Origin: Hyphomicrobiales bacterium
GTDB taxonomy: Bacteria; Pseudomonadota; Alphaproteobacteria; Rhizobiales; Rhizobiaceae
Direction of reading: 5' to 3'
Assembly: GCA_900467185.1 (NCBI GenBank)
Contig: UBPA01000010.1
Location: 59,569 to 123,568 of the forward strand
DNA length: 64,000 bases
The notes under the pieces were generated by a model. The model was given only the letters and a program-made list of their open reading frames with translations. It was not told the origin of the DNA and searched no databases. How positions within the stretch are numbered: position 1 is the first letter of the stretch; the number at the start of each line of letters is the position of its first letter. The translations under genes and the position numbers were made by a program. Below are positions 56,147 to 64,000 of this stretch, in pieces.

Positions 56147-56177
56147 CTCTTTAATTCGGCAAAAACGCCTCCCATAT
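56147..56177 (+). promoter_or_regulatory. RpoH (sigma-32)-type promoter of clpB
   Basis: CTCTTTAA (56147-56154), 17-base spacer, CCATAT (56172-56177). This fits the rhizobial RpoH consensus CNCTTGAA-N17-CCANAT at all but one defined base. It lies ~130 bases upstream of the clpB start. Confidence 0.65.
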
Positions 56178-56308
56178 CTCCTATCGAAGCGGGAAGATGC
56201 TGCAATGCGCAGCGTCCCCTCCGCGATACCGGGCTTGCCGATTTCGGGAGCCCGATCCCAACCACTGGGGCGTGCCGCATGGGCGTTCCGGTTCCAAGGA
56301 GGTAGACG

Positions 56309-58915
56309 ATGGATATCGAGAAATATTCCGAACGCGTGCGCGGTTTCCTGCAATCGGCGCAGACCTATGCGCTGTCGGCGGGGCATCCCCAGTTCACGCC
56401 CGAGCATGTGCTGAAAGTGCTGCTCGACGACGATCAGGGCATGGCAGCCTCGCTGATCGAGCGCGCCGGCGGCCGGGCGAAGGACGCCAAGCTCGCCAAT
56501 GATGCGGCCCTTGCCAAGCTGCCGAAGGTGTCCGGCGGAAACGGCGGCATCGCGCTGTCCCAGCCGCTGGCCAAGGTGTTCACGACCGCCGAAGAGGCGG
56601 CCAAAAAGGCGGGCGACAGTTTCGTCACCGTCGAGCGCCTGTTGCTGGCGCTGGCTGTGGAAACATCCGCCTCGACCGCGCAAACCCTTTCGAAGGCTGG
56701 CGTCACCGCGGCCCGGCTGAACCAGGCGATCAACGAGATCCGCAAGGGCCGCACCGCCGATGGCGCCAATGCCGAGGCCGGCTTCGACGCGCTGAAGAAG
56801 TATGCGCGCGACCTGACCGCCGATGCGCGCGACGGCAAGCTCGATCCGGTGATCGGTCGCGACGACGAGATCCGCCGCACGATCCAGGTGCTTTCGCGCC
56901 GCACGAAGAACAATCCGGTGCTGATCGGCGAACCCGGCGTGGGCAAGACGGCCATTGCCGAGGGGCTTGCCTTGCGTATCGTCAATGGCGACGTGCCGGA
57001 GAGCCTGAAGGACAAGCGGCTGATGGCGCTCGACATGGGCGCGCTGATCGCCGGTGCCAAATTCCGCGGTGAATTCGAGGAGCGGCTGAAGGCCATTCTT
57101 TCGGAAGTTCAGGCGGATGCTGGCGAAATCATCCTGTTCATCGACGAGATGCACACGCTGGTGGGTGCCGGCAAGGCCGATGGCGCGATGGACGCCTCCA
57201 ACCTTCTGAAGCCGGCTTTGGCGCGCGGCGAGCTGCACTGCGTCGGCGCGACCACGCTGGACGAGTACCGCAAACATGTCGAAAAGGATGCGGCGCTTGC
57301 CCGACGGTTTCAGCCGGTCATGGTCAACGAGCCGGATGTCGAGGACACGATCTCGATCCTGCGCGGTCTGAAGGAGAAGTACGAGCAGCACCACAAGGTG
57401 CGGATCTCGGACGCGGCGCTGGTCGCGGCTGCAACCCTGTCGAACCGCTACATTACCGACCGTTTCCTGCCCGACAAGGCCATCGACCTGATGGACGAGG
57501 CCGCATCGCGGCTGCGGATGCAGGTGGACAGCAAGCCGGAGGAGCTGGACGAACTCGACCGCCGCATCATGCAGCTGAAGATCGAGCGTGAGGCCCTGAA
57601 GAAGGAGACCGACCGCGCGTCCAAGGACCGGCTGGAGAAGCTGGAACTGGACCTGACCGGGCTCGAAGAGCAGGCCGATGCGCTGACGGCGCGCTGGCAG
57701 TCGGAAAAGTCGAAGCTCGGCCTCGCCGCCGATTTGAAGCGGCAACTGGACGAAGCGCGCAACGAACTGGCCATTGCCCAGCGCAAGGGCGAGTTCCAGC
57801 GGGCGGGCGAGCTTGCCTATGGCGAGATTCCGAAGCTCGAAAAGGAGTTGCAGGAGTCCGAGGCGCAGGACGGTTCCGCCGCATCCATGGTTCAGGAGGT
57901 GGTGACGCCGGACAATATCGCGCACATCGTTTCCCGCTGGACCGGGATACCGGTCGACAAGATGCTGGAAGGGGAACGCGACAAGCTGCTGCGCATGGAA
58001 GACGAGCTGGCCAAGTGGGTCGTGGGGCAGGGGGACGCGGTTCAGGCCGTGTCGCGTGCGGTGCGCCGCTCGCGCGCCGGCTTGCAGGATCCGAACCGGC
58101 CGATCGGCTCGTTCATCTTCCTCGGGCCGACCGGCGTCGGCAAGACGGAGCTGACCAAGGCGCTCGCGCGCTTCCTGTTCGATGACGACACGGCGCTCGT
58201 GCGCATGGATATGTCGGAATATATGGAGAAGCACTCCGTTGCCCGGCTGATCGGTGCACCTCCGGGCTATGTCGGCTATGAGGAAGGCGGTTCGCTGACG
58301 GAAGCCGTGCGGCGCAAGCCCTATCAGGTCGTGCTGTTCGACGAGATCGAGAAAGCGCATCCCGACGTCTTCAACGTGCTGCTGCAGGTGCTGGACGACG
58401 GGCGTCTGACCGACGGGCAGGGCCGGACGGTGGATTTCCGCAACACGATGATCATCATGACGTCGAACCTCGGTGCGGAATACCTGACGGGCCTTGCCGA
58501 AGGCGAGGATACCGACAGCGTGCGCGAGCAGGTCATGGGCGTGGTGCGCTCGGCCTTCCGGCCGGAGTTCCTCAACCGCGTCGACGAGATCATCCTGTTC
58601 CACCGCCTCAAGCGCGGCGAGATGGGCGCGATCGTCGATATCCAGCTCGAACGGCTGAAAACGCTGCTGGCCGATCGGAAGATCACGCTGGAACTGGACG
58701 GCGACGCCCGGCACTGGCTGGCGGAGCGCGGCTACGATCCGGTCTATGGCGCACGCCCGCTGAAGCGGACGATCCAGCGCTATGTGCAGGATCCGCTCGC
58801 CGAAAAGATCCTGTCCGGGGACATTCCGGACGGCTCCGTGATCACGGTGCTGGAAGGGTCCGACCGGCTGAACTTCAAGCTGCGCGGTACGGGCGAAGAC
58901 CGTGTTGCGGCCTGA
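56309..58915 (+). CDS. clpB: ATP-dependent disaggregase ClpB
   Basis: Heat-shock Hsp100 chaperone (868 residues) that threads aggregated proteins together with DnaK. N domain, first AAA+ with GEPGVGKT (207-214), coiled-coil M domain (~410-525; the marker distinguishing ClpB from ClpA/C), second AAA+ with GPTGVGKT (606-613) and a C-terminal domain ending ...GEDRVAA. AAGGAGG six bases upstream of the ATG. It has its own RpoH-like promoter and a strong terminator. Confidence 0.97.
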   Translation: MDIEKYSERVRGFLQSAQTYALSAGHPQFTPEHVLKVLLDDDQGMAASLIERAGGRAKDAKLANDAALAKLPKVSGGNGGIALSQPLAKVFTTAEEAAKKAGDSFVTVERLLLALAVETSASTAQTLSKAGVTAARLNQAINEIRKGRTADGANAEAGFDALKKYARDLTADARDGKLDPVIGRDDEIRRTIQVLSRRTKNNPVLIGEPGVGKTAIAEGLALRIVNGDVPESLKDKRLMALDMGALIAGAKFRGEFEERLKAILSEVQADAGEIILFIDEMHTLVGAGKADGAMDASNLLKPALARGELHCVGATTLDEYRKHVEKDAALARRFQPVMVNEPDVEDTISILRGLKEKYEQHHKVRISDAALVAAATLSNRYITDRFLPDKAIDLMDEAASRLRMQVDSKPEELDELDRRIMQLKIEREALKKETDRASKDRLEKLELDLTGLEEQADALTARWQSEKSKLGLAADLKRQLDEARNELAIAQRKGEFQRAGELAYGEIPKLEKELQESEAQDGSAASMVQEVVTPDNIAHIVSRWTGIPVDKMLEGERDKLLRMEDELAKWVVGQGDAVQAVSRAVRRSRAGLQDPNRPIGSFIFLGPTGVGKTELTKALARFLFDDDTALVRMDMSEYMEKHSVARLIGAPPGYVGYEEGGSLTEAVRRKPYQVVLFDEIEKAHPDVFNVLLQVLDDGRLTDGQGRTVDFRNTMIIMTSNLGAEYLTGLAEGEDTDSVREQVMGVVRSAFRPEFLNRVDEIILFHRLKRGEMGAIVDIQLERLKTLLADRKITLELDGDARHWLAERGYDPVYGARPLKRTIQRYVQDPLAEKILSGDIPDGSVITVLEGSDRLNFKLRGTGEDRVAA

Positions 58916-58940
58916 TCGACCTTTGCGATCGGAAATATCA

Positions 58941-58969
58941 GCCTTCCCGGGAAACCGGGGAGGCTTTTT
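58941..58969 (+). terminator. Rho-independent terminator of clpB
   Basis: Stem GCCTTCCCGG/CCGGGGAGGC (58941-58950 with 58955-58964, one G-U pair), GAAA loop, then TTTTT (58965-58969). Confidence 0.93.
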
Positions 58970-59084
58970 CGTTTCATGGACTTATTCCCAGGTGTCGATC
59001 ATAGGCTCCTCTCGCCGGCATTGGTATTAATCGCCCGGTAAGCCGGATGGGTGACAAATGCGATCAGGCGAACAGAGGCGTGAT

Positions 59085-59864
59085 ATGGCGGAGATGAAGC
59101 GAGCGGGTCGGGTGGTCGTGGTCACGGCCGGCGGACGCAATCCGCAGATCCTGATCAATGCGCTTGCCCGTCGCTTTTCCGAGGTTGTTGTTCTCTTGGA
59201 GCCGGCGGAATCGAAGGCCGTCTTCGTTAAGCGACGCGCCCGCAAGCTCGGATGGCCGGTGGCGCTCGGGCAGCTCGCGACCATGATCGCCTCCAAATTC
59301 GGCAAGCATTTCACCGAAAGTCGTGCGCGGGCGATTCTCGCGGCCTATGGCGTTTCGGATGCGCCGAATGCCGATGCCGGAACGGTGCCGATTCCGTCGA
59401 TCAATACGCCGGAGGCCCTGCACACCTTGACCGAGCTTTCGCCGGGTGTAGTCTTCCTCGTCTCGTGCCGCATGCTATCGGCCGCGACGCTGTCCGCGAT
59501 ATCCTGCCCCGTGATCAATTTCCACGCGGGCATCAATCCCCGCTATCGCGGCCTGATGGGCGGCTATTGGGCGCGGGTGAACCGGGATGAGGGGAATTTC
59601 GGTGCGACGGTGCATCTGGTCGATGCCGGCGTCGATACGGGCGATATTCTCTATCAGACGCGCATGACGCCCGACACAGCCGATACGATGCACACCTATC
59701 CCCTGCTGCAGACGGCAGCAGCAACGGACATCGCGGTTCGGGCCGTCGAGGATGCGCTGGCCGGGACGCTTCTGCCGATGGCGGTCGCGGGCCCGTCGCG
59801 GCAATGGTATCACCCGCCGGTCTGGACATGGATCTGGAACGGGCTGTCGCGCGGCATCTGGTAA
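59085..59864 (+). CDS. Formyltransferase family protein (methionyl-tRNA/PurN-like domain)
   Basis: Protein of 259 residues with the PF00551 formyltransferase fold. The catalytic Asn145, His147 (INFHAGINPRYRG) and Asp184 (HLVDAGVDTGDIL) are in place, so activity with a 10-formyl-THF-like donor is plausible, but the acceptor is unknown; it lacks the usual SLLP of PurN/Fmt. AGAGG fixes the ATG at 59085 (an ATG at 59058 is possible). It lies 149 bases upstream of a folate gene pair, suggesting a linked role in one-carbon metabolism. Confidence 0.8.
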   Translation: MAEMKRAGRVVVVTAGGRNPQILINALARRFSEVVVLLEPAESKAVFVKRRARKLGWPVALGQLATMIASKFGKHFTESRARAILAAYGVSDAPNADAGTVPIPSINTPEALHTLTELSPGVVFLVSCRMLSAATLSAISCPVINFHAGINPRYRGLMGGYWARVNRDEGNFGATVHLVDAGVDTGDILYQTRMTPDTADTMHTYPLLQTAAATDIAVRAVEDALAGTLLPMAVAGPSRQWYHPPVWTWIWNGLSRGIW

Positions 59865-60013
59865 GCCGTATCGGCGCACGTCGCTTTCGCCCTGCCGGCG
59901 TGTCGTGCAAGGATGCGCGACGGGTCGAAAAGACGCGCAAGCTTCTGCCGGATGATGGGTGCGGACATGCAGATGACAATGGGCACGGCGGGACCGACAC
60001 AAGGCGGATAAAG

Positions 60014-60631
60014 ATGACGAAACCTTCGCCTTCCGATCTCGCGCCTGCGCCCAAACCCGACAAGGGCAATGCTCAGGCCGGCCGCAAGGCCGCGACCGGT
60101 GCCTATACGCCCGCCAGCGTCTCGCCAAACCGGCGCGGGCAACGCAGTTTTGCGATCCGCCTCTGGTCGGTGCGGCATTCCCGGCTGCTGGAATGGGTCT
60201 ATCACCGCTTCGCGTCGGTGTTTCTGGCACTGCATCCGCTGTGGCGGGCGATCGGCTACGCCAGAGCCGAGGCACCGGTGACCGCGGTCGAGCGCGGGGT
60301 GAAGGGTCTGCTCTTCGACTGTCGCATGTGCGGCCAATGCATTTTATCATCCACCGGCATGTCCTGCCCGATGAACTGCCCGAAGCAATTGCGCAACGGC
60401 CCCTGCGGCGGCGTGCGCGCCAACGGACATTGCGAAGTGGAACCCGATATGCCGTGCGTCTGGGTCAAGGCTTGGGAAGGTTCGCGCCAGATGGAAAACG
60501 GCGACGCGATCCTGGCCGTGCAGCCGCCGGTAAACCAGTCGTTGCGCGAGACCTCCTCTTGGCTGCGGGTAACGGCGGCTGCGGCGCAGGCGCGGGATAA
60601 CGAGACCGCAGCTTCGGGACGTCCGACATGA
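60014..60631 (+). CDS. MetV-like protein (methylenetetrahydrofolate reductase C-terminal domain, Cys cluster)
   Basis: Protein of 205 residues. The C-terminal half has eight Cys in the spacing C103-x2-C106-x2-C109-x8-C118-x3-C122-x8-C131-x8-C140-x7-C148, with MCGQCILSSTGMSCPMNCPK and LRNGPCGGVR. This is the MTHFR C-terminal (PF12225) pattern, the domain found in MetV, the metal-cluster subunit of MetFV-type reductases. The N-terminal half is disordered. It overlaps the metF start by four bases, a tight coupling that supports a two-subunit enzyme. Confidence 0.78.
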   Translation: MTKPSPSDLAPAPKPDKGNAQAGRKAATGAYTPASVSPNRRGQRSFAIRLWSVRHSRLLEWVYHRFASVFLALHPLWRAIGYARAEAPVTAVERGVKGLLFDCRMCGQCILSSTGMSCPMNCPKQLRNGPCGGVRANGHCEVEPDMPCVWVKAWEGSRQMENGDAILAVQPPVNQSLRETSSWLRVTAAAAQARDNETAASGRPT

Positions 60632-61695
60632 TAGGCTTCCCAAGCGATCTCCTGCCCGGACATTCCTCGCGCGGACGGCTGGAGCAGGTGCTTCGCCGCG
60701 GCGAGTTCGCGGTGACGGCCGAGTTGAACCCGCCCGACAGTGCCGATCCGGAAGAGGTCTATGCCCGGGCCGCTGTTTTCGAGGGCTGGGTGGATGGCAT
60801 CAACGCGGTCGATGCGTCAGGCGCCAATTGCCATATGTCGTCTGTCGGGATCTGCGCGCTTCTGACCCGCATGGGTTACGCGCCGATCATGCAGATTTCC
60901 TGCCGCGACCGGAACCGGATCGCCATTCAGGGCGATGTGCTCGGGGCGGCTGCCATGGGCGTGGCGAACATTCTGTGCCTCACCGGTGACGGTGTGCAGG
61001 CCGGCGACCAGCCGGGGGCAAAGCCCGTCTTCGATCTCGACTGCATGTCGCTCCTGGAAACGGTGCGGATCATGCGGGATCACGCCAAGTTTCTCTCCGG
61101 CCGCAAGCTGACCGCACCGCCGCGCGTCTTTCTCGGCGCCGCCATCAATCCCTTCGCGCCGCCCTATGATTTCCGTCCGTACCGGCTTGCCAAGAAGATC
61201 GAGGCAGGGGCCCAGTTCGTGCAGAGCCAGTATTGTTTCGACGTGCCCATGTTTCGCGCCTACATGGACAAGGTGCGCGATCTGGGCCTGCACGAGCACT
61301 GCCATATTCTCGTCGGCGTCGGCCCGATGGCATCCGCCCGCACGGCCCGCTGGATCCGCTCCAACGTGCCGGGCGTCCATATTCCCGATGCCATCATCGC
61401 CCGGCTGGAGGGTGCTACCGACCAGAAGAAGGAAGGCAAGCAGATCTGCATCGACATCATCAATGAGGTGAAAGAGATCAAAGGTGTCTCCGGCATTCAC
61501 GTGATGGCGTATCGGCAGGAAGAATATGTGGCCGAAATCGTTCATGAATCCGGCGTGCTGAAGGGACGTAGACCGTGGCGGCGCGAGCAGGATCCGGCGG
61601 ACGTCGGCGTTGCCGAGCGCCTGGATGCGGCGCGCGACGGCGAGATGCAGGATCAGGAGAGCCTTGCGGAGACGGCGGCGAAGCGGCCACACTGA
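60628..61695 (+). CDS. metF: Methylenetetrahydrofolate reductase
   Basis: TIM-barrel enzyme of 355 residues reducing 5,10-methylene-THF to 5-methyl-THF. VTAELNPPDSADPEEV (catalytic-Glu strand), MQISCRDRNRIAIQGDVLGA, NILCLTGDG, FLGAAINPFAPP and GAQFVQSQYCFD are family landmarks. It is encoded with MetV-like as a coupled pair, unlike the single-gene E. coli MetF. The C-terminal ~40 residues are charged and likely disordered. It is convergent with the M23 peptidase gene, 48 bases apart. Confidence 0.9.
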   Translation: MIGFPSDLLPGHSSRGRLEQVLRRGEFAVTAELNPPDSADPEEVYARAAVFEGWVDGINAVDASGANCHMSSVGICALLTRMGYAPIMQISCRDRNRIAIQGDVLGAAAMGVANILCLTGDGVQAGDQPGAKPVFDLDCMSLLETVRIMRDHAKFLSGRKLTAPPRVFLGAAINPFAPPYDFRPYRLAKKIEAGAQFVQSQYCFDVPMFRAYMDKVRDLGLHEHCHILVGVGPMASARTARWIRSNVPGVHIPDAIIARLEGATDQKKEGKQICIDIINEVKEIKGVSGIHVMAYRQEEYVAEIVHESGVLKGRRPWRREQDPADVGVAERLDAARDGEMQDQESLAETAAKRPH

Positions 61696-61743
61696 ACGCG
61701 TCCCGGCGGGATCAGAGGGCTCCCCATCATCGCCACCGCGCTG

Positions 61744-63711
61744 CTACTGCGTGGCGGCGACTTCGCTGCCATTGTCCTTGGCCAGCAGCTCGTCGATGCG
61801 CTGCCGCTCTTCCTCGAACTGGGCGAGCGCCGGCCCGTCCAGCGACTTGCCGCCGGGAAGCCGGATGCGCAGCGGATCGACGCGGTTGCCGTTGACGATC
61901 AGTTCGTAGTGCAGGTGCGGGCCCGTCGAGAGACCCGTCGTCCCGATCCAGCCGATGACCTGACCCTGCGCGACGCGTGCGCCGGGCTTGACGTTCTTGG
62001 CGATCGCGCTCTGGTGATTGTAAGACGAGACGTAACCGTTCGCATGACGGATAAGGGTCTGGTTGCCATACCCACCGCTGTCCCAGCCCGCCTTCTCCAC
62101 GACGCCATTGCCCGCCGCAATGATCGGCGTGCCGCGCGGTGCGGCCCAGTCCACGCCTGTATGCATGCGCGAGAAGCCGAGGATCGGGTGGCGGCGCATG
62201 CCGAAGCCCGAGCGGAACGTGCCGTTCGGAACCGGGTTGCGCAGCAGGAACTGACGAATGCTCTTGCCCATCTCGTTGTAGTAATCGACGGAATTGTCAT
62301 CCGGATCCTGAAAACGATAGAACCGGGTCTGCGCGTCGCCGAATTTCGCGTTGACGTAAAGCAGTTCCGACGTATCCGTCGCCCGACCGCTTTCATCCGC
62401 AACGGAGAAGAAGGCCTCGAGGCTGTCGGTCGGCTTCAGCTGCGCCTGGAAATCGACATTGCTGGCGAGCAGCTTGATCAGCTGCGCGACCATGCCTTGG
62501 TTCATGCCGTAGGAAAGCGCTGCCCGGTAGACCCCGTCATAGACCCGGGGCAGATCGCGCCCGGCCGAGATGGTCGGGGTGCCGTTGTCGTCGAAGGCGG
62601 TATAGACGGCGGAAAGCTGCGGCGGTTCCTCGCCACGCACGAAGGTGCCGTGGTCGTCCAGCGCCATGGTCAGCACATGCGCACCACCCTTGGCGTAAAC
62701 GCTCGCCCGCATCACCCGCGCTTCTTCGTTCTCGCCCCTCTGGATGATGCCGATCCGCACGACATCGCCTTCCCGGAAGATATCCGAATTCAGCGCGGTC
62801 TTGAAGACGGCGGCGATATCGGCCGACTGCGCCTTGGAATATCCGGCGCCGCTCAGAACGCTCGCCATATCCGTGTCACGCCGGACCGGAATGACGTCGT
62901 CGGCAAATTCCGCGCTGCTGTCGTTGATCGTCTCGAACGGCGTGACCGTCATGTTCTCCTCGACCACCCGGGCGGTGAGGCCCTGGATCAGGTCGAGCTC
63001 GGAGGCATCGGAGGCGAAGCGTCGCGGATCGACATAGAAGAGCGATGCGAGCTGCGTGTTGCCTTCCGTCAGGGCCGCGCCGTTGGAGCGGACGTTCTCT
63101 TCCACCTCGTCGAGCGACATCGAGGGCCCGAATTTCAGTGTCGATCCCTTAAGGGGGAAGTCGATTGTCTTCAGCGCGACCTCGGACTCGACGTCCGAGC
63201 CGTAGATGGTGCCGGTGCGCACCGGGGGAGGGGCCGAGGCGGCATCGTCATTGGAGAAGATCGCGAGGGGATCGAAGGAGGGGTAGGATTCCGAGGCCTG
63301 ATGATTGGCGGCCAGCGTCATCTTCACATGCGCGAAAGGCTGGCGACGCACCACTTCCTTTTCGCCGTCGTGGATCATCGTGGAGACTTCGAGGATCGTC
63401 CGGTCGGAGGGCTTGGCGACGATGACCGGAGAAACGATGCGACCACCGCGCTTGGCGGTCGCTGCCGGCTGGCCGGCGCGCAAGGCGGGGTCCACCGCCG
63501 CATAGGCTTCCGCGGGGATCGCGAGCTGCTGTCGGCCATCGAGCGCGGCAAAGAGGGCGACACCCATCAAGAGACTGGATGTGATGCCGGTCAGGAATGT
63601 GCCGGAGAGCCAGCGGAGCGAAATCTCCCGGCGATCGGGCGCCCGGCGGCCATCCGCCAGGATGGGCGGCTCGTTGCCCAGCGACCGTATCATGGATTTG
63701 TCCGTGATCAT
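61744..63711 (-). CDS. M23 family metallopeptidase, RgsM-like
   Basis: Envelope protein of 655 residues: cytoplasmic N-terminus with Arg residues, one transmembrane helix (about 38-58), a long periplasmic region (including a LysM/OapA-like part around SVLSGAGYSKAQSADIAAVF), then an M23 (LytM) domain near the C-terminus with MHTGVDWAAPRGTPI and GPHLHYEL (zinc ligands intact). In rhizobia such proteins (for example RgsM in Sinorhizobium) work in polar cell-wall growth. Orthology to RgsM is inferred from length and layout only. Confidence 0.85.
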   Translation of the reverse strand: MITDKSMIRSLGNEPPILADGRRAPDRREISLRWLSGTFLTGITSSLLMGVALFAALDGRQQLAIPAEAYAAVDPALRAGQPAATAKRGGRIVSPVIVAKPSDRTILEVSTMIHDGEKEVVRRQPFAHVKMTLAANHQASESYPSFDPLAIFSNDDAASAPPPVRTGTIYGSDVESEVALKTIDFPLKGSTLKFGPSMSLDEVEENVRSNGAALTEGNTQLASLFYVDPRRFASDASELDLIQGLTARVVEENMTVTPFETINDSSAEFADDVIPVRRDTDMASVLSGAGYSKAQSADIAAVFKTALNSDIFREGDVVRIGIIQRGENEEARVMRASVYAKGGAHVLTMALDDHGTFVRGEEPPQLSAVYTAFDDNGTPTISAGRDLPRVYDGVYRAALSYGMNQGMVAQLIKLLASNVDFQAQLKPTDSLEAFFSVADESGRATDTSELLYVNAKFGDAQTRFYRFQDPDDNSVDYYNEMGKSIRQFLLRNPVPNGTFRSGFGMRRHPILGFSRMHTGVDWAAPRGTPIIAAGNGVVEKAGWDSGGYGNQTLIRHANGYVSSYNHQSAIAKNVKPGARVAQGQVIGWIGTTGLSTGPHLHYELIVNGNRVDPLRIRLPGGKSLDGPALAQFEEERQRIDELLAKDNGSEVAATQ

Positions 63712-63969
63712 GCCAGCTGATCGGGTCCCTGTTGCGCGCGCCGGTTCTTCTTATAGGCTGCGGATATTGTGCGAAGATGTGCATCTTTCGCGCGGTCGAG
63801 TCAAATCCGACACGGTGCGCGGTGCTCTCTGAGACACCGCGATTGTGTAAAACTGAGGGCGGCGGATGTCCGGAGGCAGGTTTCCTGCAGGGCGGGGGAA
63901 GGGGAGGGGGCTCGAGCCCCTGTGGCACAAGGCTTTGTCAGAAAACTGTCATTTTTTTCAAAAACCCTG

Positions 63970-63999
63970 TTGACGAACCCGCATGGCCGGATCTATAAA
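63970..63999 (+). promoter_or_regulatory. Strong sigma-70 promoter at the right edge of the window
   Basis: TTGACG (63970-63975), 18-base spacer, TATAAA (63994-63999). It is directed rightwards out of the window, so the gene it serves, possibly a tRNA or small RNA, lies beyond. The rest of 63712-63969 is the leader of the M23 gene and holds no other recognisable gene. Confidence 0.7.
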
Positions 64000-64000
64000 C

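Overview
The window is a GC-rich chromosomal segment of an alphaproteobacterium, most likely a member of the Rhizobiaceae (Rhizobium, Sinorhizobium/Ensifer, Shinella or a close relative). Three things point there. The gene neighbourhoods are typical of the group: tyrC / DUF2125 / ChaC / plsC / ydcF / ftsX-ftsE, TIGR02302-lysA-lptM-argH / tlpA, ubiG / lysC-ptsP / prfA-prmC-DUF4167, and secA / peptidyl-prolyl isomerase-argJ. Two RIME-like rhizobial intergenic palindromes are present. Several promoter-type motifs also fit alphaproteobacteria: a CtrA box and an RpoH-type promoter. I cannot fix the genus from sequence alone.

Layout. 1-6.1 kb: end of tyrosine synthesis (tyrC), a DUF2125 envelope protein, a glutathione-degrading ChaC enzyme, and a minus-strand cell-envelope/division operon ftsE-ftsX-ydcF-plsC with a CtrA-like site upstream. 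6.1-8.0 kb: a DUF3426-like membrane protein, hpt, and a single-domain response regulator, followed by RIME-like repeat 1. 8.0-16.1 kb: a large TIGR02302 membrane protein, lysine and arginine synthesis (lysA, argH) with a small lipoprotein between them, tlpA, and an LtaS/sulfatase-like membrane enzyme. 16.2-22.0 kb: fatty-acid/PHB-type metabolism and electron transfer (hydroxyacyl-CoA dehydrogenase, etfB-etfA), then rhomboid, cobalamin adenosyltransferase, a twin-helix small protein and an SDR. 22.2-26.7 kb: BrkB/YihY, gluQ, alkA, an HNH nuclease, dsbB and a YqaA/DedA protein.

27-34 kb is the least conserved-looking stretch. It holds tRNA-Leu(CAA) with its own promoter, four small unrecognised genes with wide gaps, an acyl-CoA synthetase, a polysaccharide flippase translationally coupled to a FemAB/CelD-like acyltransferase, and a LysE exporter. 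34.7-49 kb: an MBL hydrolase, secA, a parvulin isomerase, argJ, GNAT-mutT, an orphan Flp pilin, a methyltransferase, comF, and grxC / nitrilase-like / DUF1178, then ubiG and lysC. 48.7-56 kb: ptsP, RIME-like repeat 2, prfA-prmC, DUF4167, a Cys-rich secreted protein and DUF429. 56-64 kb: clpB behind an RpoH-like promoter, a formyltransferase-like gene, a MetV-like/MetF two-gene methylenetetrahydrofolate reductase, and a polar-growth-type M23 peptidase. A strong sigma-70 promoter fires out of the right edge.

Overall this is core chromosome. I found no prophage, insertion sequence, CRISPR array, toxin-antitoxin pair or defence system. The most unusual items are the compact one-carbon cluster at 59-61.7 kb, the CtrA box in front of ftsEX, a four-copy tandem repeat that carries the stop codon of the adenosyltransferase gene, the orphan Flp pilin, and two mosaic palindromic repeats that share one 14-base module.
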